NCBI GenBank assembly: GCA_023140455.1
Contig: JAGLLQ010000097.1
Location: 1 to 8,467, forward strand
Source of the DNA: Desulfobacteraceae bacterium
Lineage (GTDB): Bacteria > Desulfobacterota > Desulfobacteria > Desulfobacterales > Desulfobacteraceae
Length of the DNA stretch: 8,467 bases
Reading direction: 5' to 3'
Shown: positions 1 to 5,972 of the stretch, piece after piece
Layout: each line of letters begins with the position of its first letter
How positions within the stretch are numbered: position 1 is the stretch's first letter
Notes under the pieces: model-generated
The model's database searches: none
Told to the model about the DNA's origin: nothing
The model's input: the letters and a program-made list of their open reading frames with translations, nothing else
Program-made: the position numbers and the translations under genes

Positions 1-452
1 ACAGCTTCTTTTTCGTTTCTTATTCTCTCCCATGCAGCAAGTATGGTAGCCGTCCCAGAAATGAGATTCTCAGCACTGAAAAGGGTATTCTCTATCTTCT
101 GCTCTGTAGCTTTCAAATCATTTTGAATTAATAATGGAGTAGCCATTTGAAGGACATCCATTGGATTCATAGTCGGTGGAAGCGTTTTGAGAAAAGAAAA
201 AATATTTTCAGGGATGTCTCTTTTGAGTTTTAAACTTTGAATAAAGTCTTTTAATTCTTCAGGTTTAGGAAGCCTTTCATACAATAAAAGAAAACAAACC
301 TCCTCAAAAGTAGTATTTTCAGCCAGATCTTCAATTAAAAAGCCCCTATATATAAGCTTTCCTTCTTTACCCTTGACGTCACAGATTTTTGAACTGGCAA
401 TATCAACGCCACGAAGACCAGTATCCATTACAGGTAACATACATTCATCCAT
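1..452 (-). CDS. gltA: Citrate synthase family protein, N-terminal part (cut by the window edge)
   Basis: Condenses oxaloacetate with an acyl-CoA, usually acetyl-CoA to give citrate at the entry to the TCA cycle. About 150 codons are visible with no stop; the C-terminal part lies beyond base 1. The N-terminus carries the family's typical beginning: GLRGVDIASS near residues 12-21, then GKLIYRGFLIEDLAE and TFEEVCFLLLYERLP. The catalytic His and Asp residues of the family lie later and cannot be checked. The start is taken as the ATG at 452 because a GAGGAG Shine-Dalgarno (464-459) sits 6 bases upstream. An in-frame ATG at 458 would abut that site with no spacing. It is the third gene of a minus-strand unit, 16 bases after the FTR-like gene. 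2-Methylcitrate synthase is an alternative that the N-terminus cannot exclude; the divergent 2-oxoacid:ferredoxin oxidoreductase favours a TCA role. Confidence 0.9.
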   Translation of the reverse strand, partial: MDECMLPVMDTGLRGVDIASSKICDVKGKEGKLIYRGFLIEDLAENTTFEEVCFLLLYERLPKPEELKDFIQSLKLKRDIPENIFSFLKTLPPTMNPMDVLQMATPLLIQNDLKATEQKIENTLFSAENLISGTATILAAWERIRNEKEA

Positions 453-468
453 AAGCATCTCCTCAAAA

Positions 469-801
469 TCAGAATATTTTTTCAGGGGGCCTTCTCTCGG
501 GAATTGATTGAGACACCATCTCTTTGTTATCGATTGTCTCAGAAACATACAGACCACAATAACATGCTTCAAATTCTTCTAAATCGGCTGCCCGATATTC
601 ACATGGGCAGATAATATCCTTATCTTTTTCTCTTTCTCCACAGGCAAGCCTGCATGGGCATGCCATATAACCGTATCGTTCCTTGTTCAGAATAAGGGCT
701 TCAAGAAGCTCAAATACCAGATCTTTATTTTTATTAAAATAATAGCCCTTTTTCCCCTGAGAAGCCTTTAAGCTTTTATATAATTGTTCTACATTAATCA
801 T
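469..801 (-). CDS. Ferredoxin:thioredoxin reductase catalytic (beta) chain-like iron-sulfur protein
   Basis: Predicted to take electrons from ferredoxin through a [4Fe-4S] cluster next to a redox-active disulfide and to reduce a thioredoxin- or glutaredoxin-like partner in the cytoplasm. The 110-residue protein has three CxC motifs in the family order: CPCR (C48, C50), CPCEYR (C65, C67) and CYCGLYV (C80, C82). By analogy with the cyanobacterial enzyme, C50 and C82 would form the active disulfide and C48, C65, C67 and C80 would bind the cluster. An additional C54 is present. The frame is open further upstream to 861, but the ATG at 801 is preferred. It gives the usual protein length, overlaps the end of the upstream glutaredoxin-like gene by 8 bases (translational coupling), and has a weak GGGGA site 7 bases before it. 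No variable (alpha) FTR subunit gene is nearby, as usual outside oxygenic phototrophs. Confidence 0.88.
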   Translation of the reverse strand: MINVEQLYKSLKASQGKKGYYFNKNKDLVFELLEALILNKERYGYMACPCRLACGEREKDKDIICPCEYRAADLEEFEACYCGLYVSETIDNKEMVSQSIPERRPPEKIF

Positions 802-1057
802 TTGTAATCCCCAGTGCCTCCCTGATTTGTTTTTCTTTGTATCCAACAATAATAGTGTCATTAATTTTTGTTGTAGGAAAAGAGCAAAGTGGATTCAGCT
901 TTTTTATATCTTCTATAGCCTTTTTTCGTTCTTCTCCTTTAAGATCATCTACTGTAATATTATTATATGCAACATTACATTCAGAAAGAAATTTTTTAGT
1001 TGATTTGCAATGACTGCAAGTACTTAATGTATATATTAATATTTTTTTTTCGGTCAT
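794..1057 (-). CDS. Glutaredoxin/thioredoxin-fold protein with a CSHC active site
   Basis: A small (87 residues) cytoplasmic dithiol carrier. The fold signature is clear: an N-terminal beta strand KILIYTLSTC, the redox motif C14-S-H-C17, and the cis-proline loop SFPTTKI (P61) followed by a G72-containing strand. Two further cysteines, C27 and C58, are present. The start has an AAGGAG Shine-Dalgarno (1069-1064) 6 bases upstream. It is the first gene of the minus-strand unit and its last codons overlap the FTR-like gene. This pairing strongly suggests it is the electron acceptor of that reductase, in place of a classical thioredoxin or glutathione system. The downstream targets are unknown; the nearby peroxiredoxin is a candidate by inference only. 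Confidence 0.88.
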   Translation of the reverse strand: MTEKKILIYTLSTCSHCKSTKKFLSECNVAYNNITVDDLKGEERKKAIEDIKKLNPLCSFPTTKINDTIIVGYKEKQIREALGITND

Positions 1058-1195
1058 TTTTTTCTCCTTTTAAAATAGGAAGTTAAACGATAATCTAATT
1101 TGCACAATCAGTGCCAGATATGCTGGTTAGAGGAAAAAGCCTGCAAAATAAAATATCAAGATGTGTGGTGTTGGTCTATATCTTGCTAATATTAT

Positions 1196-1219
1196 ATTTA
1201 TTAAGTTAAATTTATTAAG
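1196..1219. repeat. 10-base direct repeat (ATTTATTAAG) with 14-base period in the divergent promoter
   Basis: ATTTATTAAG occurs exactly at 1196-1205 and again at 1210-1219. The copies lie between the candidate -10 boxes of the two divergent units, a place where a regulator could act on both. No regulator is identified, and AT-rich composition weakens the case. Confidence 0.5.
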
Positions 1220-1241
1220 AAAATTAATCTTTTAACTACTA

Positions 1242-1247
1242 TATACT
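1242..1247 (+). promoter_or_regulatory. Candidate -10 box for korA, close enough to imply a leaderless mRNA
   Basis: TATACT matches 5 of 6 bases of the TATAAT consensus and ends 9 bases before the korA ATG at 1257. A start site 6-9 bases downstream would fall at or just before the ATG, and no Shine-Dalgarno is visible there. No convincing -35 box is seen at 16-18 bases. Confidence 0.35.
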
Positions 1248-1256
1248 AAACAGCCT

Positions 1257-2960
1257 ATGACTAATGATATCACAATACTAATCGGGGGTGCTGCAGGCCA
1301 GGGAATTCAAACCATTGGTTCATTGCTCGCCAGAGTTTGTCACAATGCCGGCTTATTTATTTTTTCCATGGATGATTTTGAATCCCGTATCAGAGGAGGA
1401 CACAGTTTTCATTTATTGAGAATTAGTGATCAGCCCATAAGAACTCCTTCTCTTAGACCGGATATCCTTATGGCAATTGATGAAAAGACGTTTTTAAATC
1501 ACAAAGATCAGGTACCTGTAGAAGGTATTATTCTTACCAGTGAAAAGCATGATGTGGCAAAAGAGTCTAATATCTTTAATATACCATTGGAACAAGTAGC
1601 ACAAAAAGCAGGCGGCTCTATTGTCTCTAATACTGTGGCCGCAGGTGCAGTACTTGCGATTATAGGTGCTCAATACGAGGATTTTCAGTCTGTGTTAAAA
1701 GCACAGTTCAAGAAAAAAGGGCAAAATATATTAGAGCAGAATCTTGAGGCCGGGAAACAAGGATTTGAAATCGGCAAAACAATTGATTTCCCTAAGCTGT
1801 TCAATTTTACACCAATTGAGCATACTAATGTTGTAATGTCGGGAGCAAAAGCAGCAGCTTTGGGTGCTCTTGCCGCGGATTGCAGGTTTTTTCCCTTTTA
1901 TCCCATGAGTCCCGGAACATCAATTGTTACAAATGCGGCTCAATATGCCGATCATTTACCCATCGTAATTGAACAGGCTGAAGATGAAATTGCGGCGATA
2001 AACATGGCTGTTGGAGCTTCGTTCGCCGGTGTCAGATCTCTTGTTGCTACATCTGGCGGTGGATTTTGTCTAATGACTGAAGGGCTTGGGCTTGCTGCGA
2101 TGACTGAGACACCCGTGGTAATTATTAATGCCCAGCGTCCTGGGCCTGCAACCGGGCTTGCAACCAGGACAGCCCAGGCCGACCTTTTATTTGCCATAAA
2201 TTCATCCCAGGATGAATTCCCAAGGTTTGTGTTTGCCCCCGGTGGTGTCCTTGAGACATTTAATACAGTAAAAAAAGCAGTTTATCTGTCTGAAAAATAT
2301 CAGGTTCCTTCAATTGTTTTAATGGACCAATTTTTAATTGATTCAGCAAGAACTGAATCCGAAGAGTTTAGAATTGGAAATGAATATGATACAGTTTTGG
2401 AGCACGATACAAATTCGTCTCAAGAAGATCCGTATCTGCGATACAAACATACTGAAACAGGTGTCTCTCCAAGATTGTTCCCCTGTTCCTCTGAAGATCT
2501 TGTACGATCAACAGGCAATGAACATACCCAGGAAGGTTTGTCTTTTGAAGGCTTTGATAACAGGGAGGCCATGGTAGAGAAACGATTCAAAAAACTTGAT
2601 ATGATGAAAGAAGAGGTTCAGCTTCCATCAGTGTTCAGTGAGGAAAGTTCAATCTTTCTCACAGGCTGGGGATCATCAAAAAATAGTATCAAAGAGGCCT
2701 GCCTTAATTTAAGGGAAGAGGGCATTGATGCAGGGTGGATAATTTTTGAAGATATATGGCCTATGAATAGTCAAAAATTAATAGAAATATTGCAAAATAA
2801 AAAATTGGTTTTAATAGAAGGTAATGCCACATGTCAGTTAGGACAACTGATTCGTCAGCAGACAGGGCTTGATTATGATTCATCTATTCTAAAATATGAT
2901 GGCCGGCCGATTTATCCGGAATATATCATAGAGAAAGTAAACACTATTATTGGATCTTAA
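1257..2960 (+). CDS. korA: 2-oxoacid:ferredoxin oxidoreductase, fused gamma-alpha subunit (KorA-like)
   Basis: Pairs with the next gene to oxidise a 2-oxoacid with CoA to acyl-CoA and CO2, reducing ferredoxin; 2-oxoglutarate is the likely substrate. Residues 1-180 form the gamma domain, starting with the glycine-rich motif GGAAGQG (10-16) and RIRGGHS. About 190-390 is the alpha (PYR) domain, with YPMSPGT (215-221), EQAEDEIAAI and QRPGPATG (293-300). About 455-567 is the C-terminal domain ending in KYDGRPIYPEYI. The length of 567 matches fused gamma-alpha family members. The start is forced: an in-frame TAA lies at 1233-1235 with no other start codon between, yet no Shine-Dalgarno precedes it, so a leaderless transcript is possible. 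korB begins 2 bases after the stop. YPMSP replaces the more usual YPITP. Substrate specificity cannot be read from sequence; other 2-oxoacids remain possible. Confidence 0.9.
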   Translation: MTNDITILIGGAAGQGIQTIGSLLARVCHNAGLFIFSMDDFESRIRGGHSFHLLRISDQPIRTPSLRPDILMAIDEKTFLNHKDQVPVEGIILTSEKHDVAKESNIFNIPLEQVAQKAGGSIVSNTVAAGAVLAIIGAQYEDFQSVLKAQFKKKGQNILEQNLEAGKQGFEIGKTIDFPKLFNFTPIEHTNVVMSGAKAAALGALAADCRFFPFYPMSPGTSIVTNAAQYADHLPIVIEQAEDEIAAINMAVGASFAGVRSLVATSGGGFCLMTEGLGLAAMTETPVVIINAQRPGPATGLATRTAQADLLFAINSSQDEFPRFVFAPGGVLETFNTVKKAVYLSEKYQVPSIVLMDQFLIDSARTESEEFRIGNEYDTVLEHDTNSSQEDPYLRYKHTETGVSPRLFPCSSEDLVRSTGNEHTQEGLSFEGFDNREAMVEKRFKKLDMMKEEVQLPSVFSEESSIFLTGWGSSKNSIKEACLNLREEGIDAGWIIFEDIWPMNSQKLIEILQNKKLVLIEGNATCQLGQLIRQQTGLDYDSSILKYDGRPIYPEYIIEKVNTIIGS

Positions 2961-2962
2961 AA

Positions 2963-3814
2963 ATGGAAAAAATACAATTTGATATTGATAACGAGAATCA
3001 GTGGTGCCCTGGGTGTGGGAATTTTTCCATACTCCAGGCTATGAAAAATGCCTTTATCCGCCTTAACCTTGCTCCAAAGGATTTATTACTTGTTTCCGGG
3101 ATTGGGCAAGCAGGGAAGACTCCAAATTTTATTGCATGTAATATGCTGCATGGGCTCCATGGAAGAGCACTGGCTCTTGCTACCGGTGCGAAAATTGCCA
3201 ACAATAATCTTAATATCATTGTCAATTCAGGTGATGGTGATTGTTATGGAGAAGGTGGGAATCATTTCCTTTCAGCCATACGGCGTAATATTGATATTAC
3301 TCTTTTAGTCCATAATAATCAGATTTACGGTTTAACTAAAGGGCAGGCTTCGCCGACTTCATCATTGGGAATGCATACTAAGATGCAGACAAAGGGAACC
3401 ACGTCCTCTCCGTTTAACCCGATTGCAACTGCTTTAGTCTCAGGGGCAGGTTTTGTGGCACAAGGATTTTCAGGCGACCTTAACCAATTATCAGATCTTA
3501 TTATTAAAGGAATGAACCATAAGGGGTTTTCAATTATTGATATATTTCAGCCCTGTGTTTCTTTTAACAAAGTTAATACTAATTCATGGTATAAAGAAAG
3601 GGTCTTTAAGCTTGTTGACACAGATCATGATACTTCAGATTATGAAAAAGCCCTGAAAATAGCACATATGGGAGAGGATTTAATTCCAACCGGTATTATT
3701 TATCAAAAGACAGGGACTCCTTTTAACAAACGGCTTGATATCTTGAAAGACAAACCTCTTTTTGAATATAGTTTTGCTGAAGAGAAAATAAATAAAATTC
3801 TTGAAAAGATTTGA
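2963..3814 (+). CDS. korB: 2-oxoacid:ferredoxin oxidoreductase, beta (TPP-binding) subunit (KorB-like)
   Basis: Catalytic partner of the preceding subunit: it binds thiamine diphosphate and normally the single [4Fe-4S] cluster that passes electrons to ferredoxin. The 283 residues show WCPGCG (14-19), the TPP/Mg motif GDGDCYGEGGNH (90-101), YGLTKGQASPTS and IFQPC (C198). In characterised KorB-type subunits four cysteines bind the cluster: two in CPGC, one in a GIGC motif and one near residue 197. Here C15, C18 and C198 are present, but the GIGC position is Q49 (SGIGQAGKTP); C59 ten residues later is a possible replacement. I recall related subunits with GIGQ, so this may be a known subclass. 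Only 2 bases separate it from korA, so the two are surely cotranscribed. msrB follows after 35 bases with no terminator visible. Confidence 0.9.
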   Translation: MEKIQFDIDNENQWCPGCGNFSILQAMKNAFIRLNLAPKDLLLVSGIGQAGKTPNFIACNMLHGLHGRALALATGAKIANNNLNIIVNSGDGDCYGEGGNHFLSAIRRNIDITLLVHNNQIYGLTKGQASPTSSLGMHTKMQTKGTTSSPFNPIATALVSGAGFVAQGFSGDLNQLSDLIIKGMNHKGFSIIDIFQPCVSFNKVNTNSWYKERVFKLVDTDHDTSDYEKALKIAHMGEDLIPTGIIYQKTGTPFNKRLDILKDKPLFEYSFAEEKINKILEKI

Positions 3815-3849
3815 GTTAAAGGAGACGTCAAATCTATAGGAGGTGAACC

Positions 3850-4413
3850 ATGCAGATTACAAAATATAAATATTTAATTTCAGCTTTTTTAGTGTTTCTC
3901 AGCCTGATTGTATATGTACAAAAAGGTCACAATACAGAGCCAGTGGAGAATAAAATGGATAAACATAATCAAACAGGATACACAAAACCGTTAGACAAAG
4001 AATTAAAAACAAGCCTTACGCCGCTTCAATATAAAGTGACCCAGGAAAGTGGTACAGAACAAGCTTTTAACAATGAGTACTGGGATAATAAAGAAGCAGG
4101 TGTATATGTGGATATCATATCAGGAGAACCATTGTTCAGTTCAAAAGATAAATTTAAATCAGGAACTGGCTGGCCAAGTTTTACAAAATCCATTGAAAAG
4201 AGCAGTGTTGTAGAAAAAGATGACAGCTCTTTTTTCATGAGCCGTACTGAAGTGAGAAGCCAGAAAGCAGATTCTCATCTTGGGCATGTTTTTAAAGATG
4301 GGCCCGCATCAACAGGGTTAAGATATTGCATTAATTCAGCCTCATTAAAGTTTATACCAAAAGAGGACCTTGAAAAACATGGATTAGGCAGATATAAGTT
4401 ATTATTTGAGTAA
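3850..4413 (+). CDS. msrB: Membrane-anchored peptide-methionine (R)-S-oxide reductase
   Basis: Reduces the R epimer of methionine sulfoxide in oxidised proteins, probably on the outer face of the cytoplasmic membrane. Residues 9-23 form a hydrophobic segment after a lysine-containing N-terminus. There is no lipobox and no clear cleavage site, so an uncleaved anchor is likely. The MsrB domain covers about 50-187: SGTGWPSF (104-111), HLGH (143-146), [14 protein letters not shown] with catalytic C160. The structural zinc cysteines are absent: the first CxxC is D88-IIS91, so this is the zinc-free form. C160 is the only cysteine in the whole protein, so no internal resolving cysteine exists. Translation starts at an ATG behind a strong AGGAGGTGA site (3839-3847); a second AAAGGAG at 3819-3825 has no start codon. 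It lies 35 bases after korB, probably in the same transcript. No MsrA gene is seen nearby. Confidence 0.93.
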   Translation: MQITKYKYLISAFLVFLSLIVYVQKGHNTEPVENKMDKHNQTGYTKPLDKELKTSLTPLQYKVTQESGTEQAFNNEYWDNKEAGVYVDIISGEPLFSSKDKFKSGTGWPSFTKSIEKSSVVEKDDSSFFMSRTEVRSQKADSHLGHVFKDGPASTGLRYCINSASLKFIPKEDLEKHGLGRYKLLFE

Positions 4414-4490
4414 GATGTTCGTATTCTAAGTTTAGAAAAGGATATATAATTATTAAACAACCTTCACCATTTACTATCTCCAATATCCGT

Positions 4491-5813
4491 TTGTTTATTG
4501 CCTTTAAAGTCTTGTTTAATTCACGGTTTTATTATCCTGTTTTTACAATTTTATTTCTGGATTTTGGATTGACTATTGCTCAGTTTTCTATATTGAATGC
4601 AGTATGGGCTGCTACCATTGTCTTGGCAGAGGTTCCTTCCGGTGCACTGGCAGATATTATAGGAAGAAAAAGACTTTTAGTGTTTGCAACTTTGGTTATG
4701 ATTTTTGAAATAGGAATCATTAGTTTTATGCCAAGGACAAACCCTTCTATTATTTTCATCATTTTCCTGATCAATCGGGTGTTAAGTGGCCTGGCTGAGG
4801 CCGCTGCCAGTGGGGCAGATGAAGCTCTGGCCTATGATTCTCTGGTGGAAAATGGCAATCAGGATCAATGGGGCAGAGTTTTGGAAATTCTTTCAAGGTT
4901 CCAATCCATTGGATTTGTAATTGCCATGAGCGTGGGGGCTGCTATTTATGATCCTGTTTTACTTACAAAGGTTTGCAGTTTTTTTGGGGTTAGTGTCAAT
5001 CTTACTCAAGAAATTACCATGCGCTTCCCTCTTTACTTAACTTTTATTCTGGCCATCTTTGCATTTAGTGCCACAATAAGAATGCAAGAGATTTTGCCGG
5101 GCTCCCCTGTTAAAAAGACTGAATCAGATAAGCTTGCCGGCACAGGTCAAAAAACAGAGGTTAAAAAAGCATTTATATTGACGTTTCAGGCAGGTGCCTG
5201 GATTTTAAAAACTCCTTTTGTATTGTCAGTCTTCCTTTTCGGTATGTTGTTCGACGGTGTTGTCAGGATGGTTGTCACACTATCAAGCCAATATTACAGA
5301 ATGATTGATCTTCCGGAATCCCTGTTTGGTATTGTCGGATCTATTGTGGCCATGCTTGGGCTTATTATTCCCAAAATTGCAAGATCCATTGCTGAAAATC
5401 GCTCACCTTCCCATGGTCTTTTGGTGACCACAGCACTCATAGTTATCGGTCTTTTTTCAATGAGTTTTTTTTGGCCTTATGCAGGTCTTATCCCTGCTCT
5501 GATTACTTTCTCTTCCATGTATTTTACAGGATTTTTTGTAAGCTTTTATATTAATAAGGCTACAGCTTCGGAGCAGCGGGCCACTGTTCTGAGTTTCAAG
5601 GGACTGGCCTATAACCTTTCTTACGGAGTGTTGGGAATCCTGTATGCTCTTTTATTAAAGGCTGAGAAAGAAGGAGTCATTGTGTCTCAGGCTCTGGAGA
5701 ATAAGATTTTTATAGACACATTTATCTGGTTCCCGGGTTCATTTACCATGATATTTATTTTTCTGCTTCTGGTATACTCGGTTTGGCTACGCAACCCATC
5801 AAACAATTCATAA
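4491..5813 (+). CDS. Major facilitator superfamily (MFS) transporter
   Basis: An integral membrane transporter with about twelve hydrophobic segments. The cargo is unknown. The MFS loop 2-3 signature is present as GALADIIGRKRL (about 51-62 from the TTG), and a central hydrophilic loop (about 205-225, rich in Lys, Ser and Thr) divides the two six-helix halves. The start is uncertain. The only standard start codon after the in-frame TGA at 4407-4409 is the TTG at 4491, but it has no Shine-Dalgarno. The frame upstream remains open and codes SPFTISNIR, which looks like a natural continuation of the first helix. An ATT at 4449 lies 6 bases after AAAGGA (4437-4442), which would add 14 residues. The gene follows msrB by 35-77 bases depending on the start. 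No terminator is visible on either side. Confidence 0.85.
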   Translation: MFIAFKVLFNSRFYYPVFTILFLDFGLTIAQFSILNAVWAATIVLAEVPSGALADIIGRKRLLVFATLVMIFEIGIISFMPRTNPSIIFIIFLINRVLSGLAEAAASGADEALAYDSLVENGNQDQWGRVLEILSRFQSIGFVIAMSVGAAIYDPVLLTKVCSFFGVSVNLTQEITMRFPLYLTFILAIFAFSATIRMQEILPGSPVKKTESDKLAGTGQKTEVKKAFILTFQAGAWILKTPFVLSVFLFGMLFDGVVRMVVTLSSQYYRMIDLPESLFGIVGSIVAMLGLIIPKIARSIAENRSPSHGLLVTTALIVIGLFSMSFFWPYAGLIPALITFSSMYFTGFFVSFYINKATASEQRATVLSFKGLAYNLSYGVLGILYALLLKAEKEGVIVSQALENKIFIDTFIWFPGSFTMIFIFLLLVYSVWLRNPSNNS

Positions 5814-5879
5814 AGTTATACTGTTCTAATATTTATTCAACGTTTCTCTGACCGGTGGTATGGAATTTGCTGTTATATT

Positions 5880-5900
5880 TAAGATAAGACTAAGATAAGA
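5880..5900. repeat. Tandem 10-base direct repeat (TAAGATAAGA), period 11
   Basis: TAAGATAAGA at 5880-5889 is repeated exactly at 5891-5900, one helical turn apart, so both copies face the same side of the DNA. The second copy ends 19 bases before the TATAAT at 5920. Head-to-tail repeats with about 11-base spacing overlapping the -35 region are characteristic of OmpR/PhoB-family response-regulator sites. The identity of any regulator is unknown. Confidence 0.55.
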
Positions 5901-5919
5901 TCAGAAAAGCTTACATATT

Positions 5920-5925
5920 TATAAT
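5920..5925 (+). promoter_or_regulatory. Candidate -10 box (TATAAT)
   Basis: Perfect match to the sigma-70 -10 consensus, 47 bases before the ATG at 5973. The -35 position is non-consensus and overlaps the tandem repeat at 5880-5900. Expected start of transcription is near 5932. Confidence 0.5.
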
Positions 5926-5972
5926 AGAAAAATGTTTATAGCATAAATAATTTCAATAAAAGGAATTAATTA

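Larger units (their letters stand above)
1058..1256. promoter_or_regulatory. Divergent intergenic control region between the grx-FTR-gltA and korAB-msrB units
   Basis: This 199-base AT-rich stretch holds no gene and must contain the promoters of both divergent units. On the minus strand a perfect TATAAT lies at 1196-1191, with a TTAATA (4 of 6 matches to TTGACA) 16 bases upstream of it. On the plus strand TATACT (1242-1247) lies 9 bases before the korA start codon. A 10-base direct repeat sits between the two -10 candidates. In such AT-rich DNA the individual boxes could be chance matches. Confidence 0.5.
5814..5972 (+). promoter_or_regulatory. Intergenic promoter region of the FMN oxidoreductase-cytochrome-prxU unit
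   Basis: This 159-base gene-free stretch contains, in order, a tandem repeat (5880-5900), a perfect TATAAT (5920-5925) and an AAAGGA ribosome site (5959-5964) 8 bases before the ATG at 5973. No -35 consensus lies 16-18 bases upstream of the TATAAT; the second repeat copy occupies that position, which fits an activator-dependent promoter. I see no hairpin-plus-T-run terminator for the upstream MFS gene. Confidence 0.55.

Noticed and set aside
802..861. Longer N-terminus for the FTR-like protein beginning at 861
   Set aside because: It would lie deep inside the glutaredoxin-like gene; the ATG at 801 gives the family length and a typical coupled overlap.
1103..1135. Small inverted repeats (GCAC/GTGC and CCAG/CTGG) upstream of the grx gene
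   Set aside because: Stems of four bases are expected by chance and there is no further support.
1952..2197. Minus-strand frame opposite korA
   Set aside because: Shadow of a strongly conserved coding region, with no ribosome site or recognisable product.
3812..3814. korB terminal TGA as another selenocysteine codon
   Set aside because: Readthrough gives a short unrelated tail and korB is already full length at this point.
4424..4437. Inverted repeat TTCTAA/TTAGAA after msrB as a terminator
   Set aside because: The stem is short and all A/T-rich, the loop is tiny, and no T-run follows.
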